A stretch of DNA of 12,609 nt from assembly GCA_027056615.1 (NCBI GenBank), contig JALUKJ010000133.1, forward strand, positions 1-12,609, read 5' to 3'. This stretch comes from Campylobacteraceae bacterium (GTDB lineage: Bacteria > Campylobacterota > Campylobacteria > Campylobacterales > Sulfurovaceae). Both the position numbers and the translations under genes were made by a program. Under the pieces are notes generated by a model that had not been told where the DNA came from, did no database searches, and worked only from the letters and a program-made list of their open reading frames with translations. Shown piece after piece: positions 7,418-12,609 of the stretch; the first letter of the stretch is position 1; each line of letters opens with the position of its first letter.

Positions 7418-7984
7418 TTATTTAGCTTTTTCTAAATATTTACCATCAACAGTATCTACCTTAATCTTGTCACCCTCTAATACAAAGAATGGAACTTGAA
7501 CAACAGCACCAGAATCAAGAGTAGCAGGTTTTTTACCACCTTGTGAGTCACCTTTGAAGTTTGGTGGTGTTTCTACTACTTCGTAGACAAATGTTTGAGG
7601 AATTTCTACTGAAATAGCTTTTCCATTGTGAAAAAGAATATCTGCTTCCATACCATCTACCATAAAGTTAAAGGTATCTTTTCCTACTTGTTCATGTGTT
7701 AAACCAATTTGGTCATAAGTAGTTGTATCCATAAACTGTAACATTTCACCATCATCATACAGATATTGCATGGTTGCTTGTTCTAAATCTGGTGTTTCAA
7801 ATTTATCACCAGCGTGAACTGTTTTCTCAATTACTTTTCCTGAAGATAAGTTTTTAATTTTACATCTTACAAATGCCGCACCTTTTCCTGGTTTAACATG
7901 TTGAAAATCTACTACTCTATAAGGGTTACCATCTAACTCTAAACGTACACCTTTTTTAAGGTCTCCCATTGAAATTGTTGCCAT
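7418..7984 (-). CDS. efp: translation elongation factor P
   Basis: EF-P binds ribosomes stalled at polyproline stretches and promotes peptide-bond formation. The 188-residue length equals the E. coli protein. Three beta-barrel domains are recognisable: an N-terminal KOW-like domain with the loop KPGKGAA (31-37), whose Lys34 is at the position modified in E. coli, then two OB domains. The pair [11 protein letters not shown], and [16 protein letters not shown] followed by the [12 protein letters not shown] segment near 140-155, are family hallmarks. The start is ATG 7984, with AGGAG nine bases upstream; an in-frame TTG at 7993 overlaps the spacer after that site and is not needed. No modification enzyme gene is nearby. 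It is transcribed alone, divergently from the Deg-type protease gene. Confidence 0.97.
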   Translation of the reverse strand: MATISMGDLKKGVRLELDGNPYRVVDFQHVKPGKGAAFVRCKIKNLSSGKVIEKTVHAGDKFETPDLEQATMQYLYDDGEMLQFMDTTTYDQIGLTHEQVGKDTFNFMVDGMEADILFHNGKAISVEIPQTFVYEVVETPPNFKGDSQGGKKPATLDSGAVVQVPFFVLEGDKIKVDTVDGKYLEKAK

Positions 7985-8012
7985 ATTATACAACTCCTAA
8001 TTTTTTTTTGTT

Positions 8013-8018
8013 ATTATA
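8013..8018 (-). promoter_or_regulatory. candidate efp promoter -10
   Basis: TATAAT on the minus strand, 28 nt upstream of the efp ATG, preceding a run of A residues and the AGGAG ribosome binding site. Transcription would start near 8006. No strong -35 is visible. The 112-bp gap to the divergent protease gene must also hold that gene's promoter, for which I see only weak candidates. Confidence 0.5.
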
Positions 8019-8096
8019 TCCATTGCTTAATATTACGTTGTTTAATGGTTTACTATTTTCTGTTAAGCTTAAGCAAAATTAAATATAAGGTTTTAT

Positions 8097-9560
8097 ATGA
8101 AAAGATTATTTAGACTGTTAGCAATACTAATCGTAACTTTTTCGTTTTCCTATTCTCAGAGCATAGATTCTTCTATTGTTAAAATTTATACGGTCTCAAA
8201 GGCAACTAACTATTCAGAACCATGGAACTCATCAGTTCATCGTTCAAGTGGTTCAGGAAGTATTATCTCAGGAAACCGTATCTTAACTAATGCACATGTA
8301 GTCGCAAATGAGACATTTATTGAGGTTAAAAAATATGGTGATACCAAACGCTATCAAGCCAAGGTTCTTTATGTTTCTCATGACATTGATTTGGCACTTT
8401 TAGAGGTGAAAGATAAAGAGTTTTTTAAAAATACTACTCCATTAGAGTTTGGTACTTTGCCCAATATACAAGACAAAGTAACGGTTTATGGTTACCCCAT
8501 GGGTGGGCATACTATCTCTGTTAGTACAGGTATAGTCTCTAGGATTGAACATAATCTTTATGCACATAGTCATAAAAGTTTTTTAGCTATTCAGATTGAT
8601 GCTGCAATTAACCCTGGAAACTCTGGTGGACCAGCTATTTCAAATGGAAAAATTGTTGGTGTGGTTATGCAGGGTATTACATTTTCTCAAAATATAGGAT
8701 ATATGGTACCTGTTGATATGATTCAGCATTTTTTAAAAGATGTAGAAGATGGTAAATTGGATGGTTTTCCAAAATTGGGTATTAAGATTGATAAGATTGA
8801 GAATCCTACACGAAAAGCATATTATCATTTAGCTGATGATGAAGGAGGAGTTTTAGTAGTAGATATTGTATATAATTCTGTGTTCAAAAATGTACTAAAA
8901 AAAGAGGATATTATTACAGCTATTAATGGGAATAAAATAGAAAATGATGGAACTGTAGAGTTTAGAAAAAAGCAATATACACACTTTAAATACTATATAG
9001 ATTTACTCCAATATGGAGATAAAGTAACACTAGATATTCTGCGTAATGGTAAAAAGATGACTCTACATGTTACTCTACCAAAAACATCAAGTTTAGAACA
9101 CTCTACCTATTCTCCATTGGAGTATGATACTATGCCAAGATATTTTATGTTGGGTGGATATGTATTCTCTCCAGTTACACAAAACCTTTTAAATTCATCT
9201 ATGAGACCAATGTTAGGTTTAAGATATACAGCAACAAAGTTCCCTACCAAAGACAAACAAGAGCTTGTAGTACTTCTTAAAGTTTTAGCTTCAGAACATA
9301 CACGAGGTGACTATGGCATAGCTATGTGGTATATTGACAAGGTAAATGGAAAAAAGTTCAAAGACTTTAAAGAGTTTTATCATCTAGTTATGGATGGAGA
9401 TGAAAAGTATGTCATAATAGAAGATGAAGATGGTGAGAAAGTAGTTATTGACCGTAAAAAAGCAATAGCAAATGAGAAAGATTTGCTAGAACGTTATAGT
9501 ATTAAAGCCAATAGGTCAGATGATTTAGGAGTAAAAAATATTATGTGTTCGGTGGAGTAA
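8097..9560 (+). CDS. exported Deg/HtrA-type trypsin-like serine protease with PDZ-like regions (Deg9-like)
   Basis: The 487-residue product begins with a signal peptide (KRLFRLL, a hydrophobic run at 7-19, likely cleavage after about Ser20), so it should act in the periplasm or outside. The trypsin-like domain holds the full triad: His67 in TNAHVV, Asp98 in DIDLALL and Ser176 in NPGNSGGP. The latter two thirds contain a PDZ domain at about 220-330 (GVLVVDIVYNS, LKKEDIITAINGN) and a second degenerate PDZ-like region at about 345-470 ending in SIKANRSDDL. The phrases GFPKLGIKIDKIENP, the ALLEVKD core and the RSDDL tail resemble, from memory, plant Deg9/Deg2 proteases more than E. coli DegP or DegQ. 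ATG 8097 has AAGG seven bases upstream. The gene stands alone, divergent from efp. Likely job: protein quality control or processing; the substrate is unknown. Confidence 0.9.
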   Translation: MKRLFRLLAILIVTFSFSYSQSIDSSIVKIYTVSKATNYSEPWNSSVHRSSGSGSIISGNRILTNAHVVANETFIEVKKYGDTKRYQAKVLYVSHDIDLALLEVKDKEFFKNTTPLEFGTLPNIQDKVTVYGYPMGGHTISVSTGIVSRIEHNLYAHSHKSFLAIQIDAAINPGNSGGPAISNGKIVGVVMQGITFSQNIGYMVPVDMIQHFLKDVEDGKLDGFPKLGIKIDKIENPTRKAYYHLADDEGGVLVVDIVYNSVFKNVLKKEDIITAINGNKIENDGTVEFRKKQYTHFKYYIDLLQYGDKVTLDILRNGKKMTLHVTLPKTSSLEHSTYSPLEYDTMPRYFMLGGYVFSPVTQNLLNSSMRPMLGLRYTATKFPTKDKQELVVLLKVLASEHTRGDYGIAMWYIDKVNGKKFKDFKEFYHLVMDGDEKYVIIEDEDGEKVVIDRKKAIANEKDLLERYSIKANRSDDLGVKNIMCSVE

Positions 9561-9573
9561 AAATATACTCCAC
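9552..9573 (+). terminator. hairpin at the convergent ends of the protease gene and moaA
   Basis: GTGGAGTA (9552-9559) and TACTCCAC (9566-9573) form a perfect 8-bp stem with a 6-nt loop, extendable by one G-T pair. It overlaps the protease stop codon and lies 12 bp from the moaA stop, where transcripts meet. The downstream sequence is AT-rich but lacks a continuous T-run on either strand, so intrinsic termination is probable rather than certain. Confidence 0.45.
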
Positions 9574-9585
9574 TAACATTAAAAT

Positions 9586-10569
9586 TTACCCCCCAGTCTC
9601 ATAAAAAGCTCTTGAAGATACCTCTTGACCCTCATTAGAATTGTCTTCTTCTGTCCAACGGTTCTCTTTTGGTTTGTCTCTTAGTACTTGGGCTAAGACT
9701 TGACTAGCTCCCTCTATGTCACCCTCTTTTACAGATTTAGCAATGCTCATTGCTTCATCAAAGTAGAGACATGGAATAAGGTTTCCTTCGGCTGTAAGTC
9801 GAATACGGTTACAGTTTTCACAGAAGTCATGTTTATGTGGGTCAATAAGCCCAAACTCATAACCATTCTCTTCTATGTTGTAGTTAAATGAAGGACTTGC
9901 CCCCTCACGTCCAAGTGCGTGAATGGTGTATTTTTCTTTGACCTTCTCTAAAATCTCTCGTCCATGCATTCCTCTTAGGGTCTCTACTGCATGACGGTTT
10001 TCCATGTATTCAATAAAACGAATTTTGATATTTCGTTCCATACAGTATTCCATTACATCAATGATTTCATTATCATTAATACCTTTTAGAGGAACCATAT
10101 TTATCTTAACTCCTAAGCCAATTTCTAAAGCTTTGTTAATCCCTTTTAACACAGGAGCTAATACATCTTTTCCTGCAATTTTAGCTACTACAGGGGCTTG
10201 AAGAGAATCTAGTGAGATATTTAGTCGTTTTAGTCCTGCATCTTTTAGTTTTTGAGCTACTGAAGCTAGTAAAAAAGCATTGGTGGTAAGAGCTAGGTCA
10301 ATATCTGGCTTGTAGTCGTGAATCATTTTAATAAATCTATCTAATCCCTCTCTTAGAAGAGGTTCCCCACCTGTTAGACGAATTTTAGTAATTCCTTCGT
10401 CAATACCGACTTTTACAAATAAAAAAAGCTCTTCAAAAGAGAGTAAGTTCTCTTTTGGAACCCAAGAGAATGGTTTCTCTGGCATACAGTATTGGCAACG
10501 AAAGTTACAACGTTCTGTAAGAGAGATTCTAAGGTAGTTTACGGTTCGTCCGTGTCCATCTATAAGCAT
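9586..10569 (-). CDS. moaA: GTP 3',8-cyclase MoaA (molybdenum cofactor biosynthesis)
   Basis: MoaA is a radical-SAM enzyme that, with MoaC, turns GTP into cyclic pyranopterin monophosphate, the first step of molybdopterin synthesis. The 327-residue product has the SAM-cluster motif CNFRCQYC (Cys21, Cys25, Cys28), TGGEPLLR (67-74), LNISLDSL, and the C-terminal cluster ligands Cys250, Cys253 and Cys267 (CENCNRIRL then PCLYF). It ends in Gly-Gly, the conserved tail needed for activity. Start ATG 10569 has only a weak GGA ribosome site. Other mo genes are absent here, but the cofactor would serve enzymes such as nitrate reductase or formate dehydrogenase elsewhere in the genome. It lies behind petC on the same strand but is separated by 538 bp of repeat elements, so it is not in that operon. 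Confidence 0.97.
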   Translation of the reverse strand: MLIDGHGRTVNYLRISLTERCNFRCQYCMPEKPFSWVPKENLLSFEELFLFVKVGIDEGITKIRLTGGEPLLREGLDRFIKMIHDYKPDIDLALTTNAFLLASVAQKLKDAGLKRLNISLDSLQAPVVAKIAGKDVLAPVLKGINKALEIGLGVKINMVPLKGINDNEIIDVMEYCMERNIKIRFIEYMENRHAVETLRGMHGREILEKVKEKYTIHALGREGASPSFNYNIEENGYEFGLIDPHKHDFCENCNRIRLTAEGNLIPCLYFDEAMSIAKSVKEGDIEGASQVLAQVLRDKPKENRWTEEDNSNEGQEVSSRAFYETGG

Positions 10570-10577
10570 AATAATCC

Positions 10578-10583
10578 ATTATA
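10578..10583 (-). promoter_or_regulatory. candidate moaA promoter -10
   Basis: TATAAT on the minus strand only nine bases before the moaA ATG. If used, the transcript would be nearly leaderless, which fits the absence of a strong ribosome binding site but is unusual for this phylum. The region up to 10660 is AT-rich and could hold another promoter. Confidence 0.3.
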
Positions 10584-10669
10584 ATAATTTTGCTTAGATT
10601 AACTAAAAGTAGATAAAAGTGTGATGATGTATGTCAATTAATAAGAAGAATGGTAAAAAAATTAAAAAT

Positions 10670-10799
10670 AGACATCTTTTCTTGTAGGTTCGATTTTATC
10701 AAACGTGATATTAAAATTCAATTTCCATAAATATTATTTTATTTGTGGTGTTTGGTTTTGATGTTCGATGAAATCGAACCTACAGTAATTTAGATGTCT
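10670..10799. repeat. REPIN-like element: two inverted GTAG-headed palindromes
   Basis: Left unit: GTAG (10684-10687) followed by GTTCGAT-TTT-ATCAAAC (10688-10704), a 7-bp hairpin with one mismatch. Right unit, inverted: a perfect GTTCGAT-GAA-ATCGAAC hairpin (10763-10779) followed by CTAC (10780-10783). The two units also pair with each other as 22-bp arms (10683-10704 with 10763-10784; one mismatch, one G-T pair) around a 58-bp AT-rich spacer. Outer arms AGACATCT (10670-10677) and AGATGTCT (10792-10799) extend the symmetry. A GTAG head next to a small palindrome, used as an inverted pair, is the known architecture of REP doublets moved by RAYT-type Y1 transposases. No such transposase is in the window; the family link is inference. 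Confidence 0.6.
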
Positions 10800-10804
10800 G
10801 ACAA

Positions 10805-10838
10805 TAAGTACCTGACCATAATAAATGACATATTTTAA
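10805..10838 (+). repeat. left terminal inverted repeat of the MITE-like element
   Basis: A 34-bp arm whose reverse complement is found without mismatch at the other end. The symmetry stops at 10804/11079, where both bases are A, which fixes the outer boundary. Confidence 0.85.
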
Positions 10839-10936
10839 CGATAAGAAAAAGGTACAGGTACAAGGCAGATTTTTGCAGGACTAGCCGTAGCTAATTCAAG
10901 AAAATCTAACGCCGTAGATGTGCATTTTTCTTATCG
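10839..10936. repeat. internal hairpin A of the MITE-like element
   Basis: CGATAAGAAAAA (10839-10850) pairs perfectly with TTTTTCTTATCG (10925-10936). Inside it GGC-AGATTTT (10864-10866 and 10867-10873) can pair with AAAATCT (10901-10907) and GCC (10911-10913). The apical loop contains a 22-nt segment (10878-10899, GGACTAGCC...AATTCAA) that is complementary, with one mismatch, to the loop of hairpin B. Confidence 0.7.
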
Positions 10937-10945
10937 CCCGTAGGG

Positions 10946-11044
10946 TGAAATGATTTTGCCTTATCTTTGCACGAAAATATCTTTGAATTAGCTAAGGCTA
11001 GTCCTTCAGATATTTTCGTACAAATCTAAGGCAAACTCATTTCA
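10946..11044. repeat. internal hairpin B of the MITE-like element
   Basis: A long stem pairs 10946-10982 with 11008-11044: 33 of 37 positions are Watson-Crick, with a perfect 12-bp block at the top (ACGAAAATATCT with AGATATTTTCGT). The 25-nt loop (10983-11007) holds the partner of the hairpin A loop sequence. Confidence 0.8.
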
Positions 11045-11078
11045 TTAAAATATGTCATTTATTATGGTCAGGTACTTA
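11045..11078 (-). repeat. right terminal inverted repeat of the MITE-like element
   Basis: Perfect reverse complement of the left arm. Its last two bases are shared with the hairpin that follows petC, so the element directly abuts the probable pet terminator. Confidence 0.85.
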
Positions 11079-11099
11079 ACTAGAGCAAAGCTCTAGTTA
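11077..11099 (-). terminator. hairpin downstream of petC, probable terminator of the pet operon
   Basis: TAACTAGAGC and GCTCTAGTTA form a perfect 10-bp stem with a 3-nt loop, starting 8 bp after the petC stop. Such a compact stem is typical of an intrinsic terminator. On the minus strand, however, it is followed not by a T-run but by the end of the MITE-like element. Without the element the next bases would be TTGTCAG. Confidence 0.55.
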
Positions 11100-11107
11100 T
11101 ATTCCTT

Positions 11108-12079
11108 TTAATGTAAATCTCTCCATTGAGACTGTTTCCAAAGGTAAGCTAAGATTGTAAATATAAAGAAGAATCCTAGTACCCAAGGTCCTGCTAATGC
11201 TCTTGCTGGAGCAGATGGGTCACCTGTCTCTTCTAAATAAGACATAACTTTTTCAAAACCTTCATGGTTAAGTCCTGTTCTAGGCATTGCAGTACCTTTA
11301 AGTTCAGCTTGAGGATTCTCAATGAACGTTGCAAGGAAATGCTCACTTCTAGCTCTATAGATAATAGATAAATCAGGTGGAAGTTTACCAAGATAATTAG
11401 CTAAAGAAGCTTGTTCCTCTGCTACTTTTTGGTCATATTTCATCTTATCTATATCTTGACCTGTTTTAATGTTTGACTTAGTTTTAGGAATCTCTCCTAA
11501 TTGAGTCAACTTACCATAACGGTTAGCATGACATCTTGAACAAGCCTCTTTAAACGCCTCTTTAGGTGTAACTTCTCCAGCTTTTTTAGCTTTTAAGTAT
11601 GCAACAACGTTTGCAATATCTTGTGGCTTATTTACCATAGTTGTAACACTACCCATTGGGTGAGACATAGTACCATTAGGGTATTTATGGTCAACATTTG
11701 TTCCTATTGCTGGGTCTTTAATAAGTGCAATCAAGAAATTTTTATCATAAATTGCACCTGCATGCTCTAAGCTAGGAGGTGTAACACCACCCATATTTGC
11801 AGCACCATCCATGTGACACCCTGCACACATAGCAAAAGTAGCTTCACCAGCAACTGGGTCACCTTTAAGTTTAGCTATCTCTTTTACTTCTGACCAAAAT
11901 TTCTTTTTGACCTCTTTTTTATTTTTAGAAGTCTCTTCAATATCAGCAGTTCCATCATACACTAAGTTATGCCCTTCGACATGTTTATGCATTTGAGAGT
12001 GAGCAAATGGCTCAACTCCCCAATATAGTACAAGTGTAAAAGCTGCCACAATACCAAGTATTTTTAACTCTTTATTCAT
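11108..12079 (-). CDS. petC: cytochrome c1 subunit of the bc1 complex (dihaem type)
   Basis: PetC passes electrons from the Rieske protein of the quinol:cytochrome c oxidoreductase to periplasmic cytochrome c. The 323-residue product has an N-terminal membrane segment (7-21, probably an uncleaved anchor), two haem c sites CAGCH (85-89) and CSRCH (180-184), candidate axial methionines in SHPMGS (Met142) and TAMPRTG (Met265), and a C-terminal membrane anchor at about 298-315 followed by a short charged tail. Two c-type domains instead of one is the arrangement known from Campylobacterota bc1 complexes. The start is ATG 12079, the second of two adjacent ATGs, since AAGGAG lies six bases before it and only three before the first. 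It begins 10 bp after petB, so the two are in one operon. Confidence 0.93.
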   Translation of the reverse strand: MNKELKILGIVAAFTLVLYWGVEPFAHSQMHKHVEGHNLVYDGTADIEETSKNKKEVKKKFWSEVKEIAKLKGDPVAGEATFAMCAGCHMDGAANMGGVTPPSLEHAGAIYDKNFLIALIKDPAIGTNVDHKYPNGTMSHPMGSVTTMVNKPQDIANVVAYLKAKKAGEVTPKEAFKEACSRCHANRYGKLTQLGEIPKTKSNIKTGQDIDKMKYDQKVAEEQASLANYLGKLPPDLSIIYRARSEHFLATFIENPQAELKGTAMPRTGLNHEGFEKVMSYLEETGDPSAPARALAGPWVLGFFFIFTILAYLWKQSQWRDLH

Positions 12080-12089
12080 CATATACTCC

Positions 12090-12609
12090 TTACAGCTTTT
12101 TTTCGAATTTTGTAATAATTGGTAGTAAAACCCAAAGAACAAAGAATGTTATTGCGGCAACTAGACCAATTGTACTCCAAATACCTTGTGGAGGTAGTTT
12201 ACCCATAAATGTTAAGACTAGCATATCTACTAACATTGCCCAGAACCATAAGTGAAATAGTCCTCTTCTGTTTGCAGGTGCAACGTTTGGACTTCTATCT
12301 AAGAATGGAATTGTAAAGAAAATTACTTGTGCAATAGCAAAGGCAATTAGTCCAACATTTGTTGAGAATGGACGTAAAACTTCATAAGACCATAAGAAGT
12401 ACCACTCAGGGTAGATGTGTGTAGGAGTTTTTAAACCATTAGCTGGGTCAAAGTTTACAGGATCCATTGCGAACTCAAAGTGGTAAAATACCAAATAGAA
12501 GAACATAATGAAGTATACACCCATTACAAATACATCTTTACTTAGGAATACAGGAGAGAATGGAATTACTTCTGATTTTCTTCGAGACTCTGTTGTTCCC
12601 TCTTTCCAT
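12090..12609 (-). CDS. petB: cytochrome b subunit of the bc1 complex, C-terminal part (5' end outside the window)
   Basis: The frame is open to the right edge, giving the last 172 residues of a larger protein; an internal Met codon at 12524 is not the start, because coding sequence (WKEGTTESRRKSEVIPF...) continues upstream of it. The motif PEWYFLWSYEVLRPF contains PEWY, the quinol-oxidation-site signature of cytochrome b, preceded by the expected ANGLKTPTHI segment. At least four hydrophobic helices follow or flank it. The b haem ligands lie in the missing N-terminal half. Cytochrome b is the integral-membrane core that oxidises quinol and recycles electrons through the Q cycle. Upstream of it, outside the window, petA (Rieske protein) is expected. 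Confidence 0.95.
   Translation of the reverse strand, partial: WKEGTTESRRKSEVIPFSPVFLSKDVFVMGVYFIMFFYLVFYHFEFAMDPVNFDPANGLKTPTHIYPEWYFLWSYEVLRPFSTNVGLIAFAIAQVIFFTIPFLDRSPNVAPANRRGLFHLWFWAMLVDMLVLTFMGKLPPQGIWSTIGLVAAITFFVLWVLLPIITKFEKKL

Larger units (their letters stand above)
10805..11078. mobile_element. MITE-like non-coding element, 274 bp, with 34-bp terminal inverted repeats
   Basis: The ends are perfect inverted repeats of 34 bp (10805-10838 and 11045-11078), beginning TAAGTACCTGACC and ending GGTCAGGTACTTA. Both ends carry TA, which could be a TA target duplication flanking a 270-bp element, as with IS630/Tc1-mariner-type transposons; because TA is itself palindromic this cannot be proved from one copy. 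The interior has no credible coding frame and folds into two adjacent long hairpins (10839-10936 and 10946-11044), so a single strand would form a three-way junction. It has the size, structure and intergenic position of a MITE. An alternative is a structured RNA gene. I do not recognise the family. Confidence 0.65.

Noticed and set aside
9700..10201. Plus-strand open frames opposite moaA
   Set aside because: Antisense to conserved MoaA coding sequence, including the C-terminal cluster cysteines; no ribosome site or family resemblance.
10839..11044. Degraded transposase gene inside the MITE-like element
   Set aside because: Stops occur often in the frames examined and the sequence is dominated by inverted repeats; nothing resembling transposase motifs was seen.
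10670..11078. CRISPR array
   Set aside because: The repeats here are inverted, not direct, with no regular spacing and no cas genes.

Overview
The window looks like chromosome from a Campylobacterota (epsilonproteobacterial) species, most like the Sulfurovum/Sulfurimonas group. The signs are AT-rich DNA, tight co-directional gene clusters, several TTG starts, and a cytochrome bc1 complex whose c1 subunit carries two CxxCH haem sites, as is usual in this phylum. The assignment is inference from gene content; there is no rRNA here to fix it.

Layout. 1-873 (+) is a decayed-looking stretch: an unexplained open frame entering from the left, a YjbR/MmcQ-family gene that has lost its 5' end, and, overlapping it by 4 nt, a histidine-phosphatase gene that ends before the second catalytic histidine. 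bioD (dethiobiotin synthetase, -) follows, and diverges from a compact + operon clpS-clpA-aat-tal. The first three genes are the core of the bacterial N-degron pathway: Aat adds Leu/Phe to proteins starting with Lys/Arg, ClpS captures such N-termini, and ClpA unfolds them for ClpP. Transaldolase (tal) is fourth. A separately promoted Na+/amino-acid symporter (agcS family, +) converges on efp (elongation factor P, -). Divergent from efp is an exported Deg-type serine protease with two PDZ-like regions, whose arrangement recalls plant Deg9-type proteases. It converges on moaA (molybdopterin cofactor synthesis, -). The window ends in petC and the 3' part of petB (-), the cytochrome c1 and b subunits of the bc1 complex.

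The 538-bp gap between moaA and petC holds the most unusual DNA. One part is a REPIN-like pair of inverted GTAG-headed palindromes (10670-10799). Five bases later comes a 274-bp MITE-like element (10805-11078) with perfect 34-bp terminal inverted repeats ending in TA. Its interior folds into two long hairpins whose loops are complementary to each other at 21 of 22 positions. The element sits directly against the hairpin that probably terminates the pet operon.

No CRISPR array, tRNA, rRNA, phage gene or complete insertion sequence was seen. The housekeeping genes look intact. The candidates for something undescribed are the two non-coding elements and, less so, the protease.
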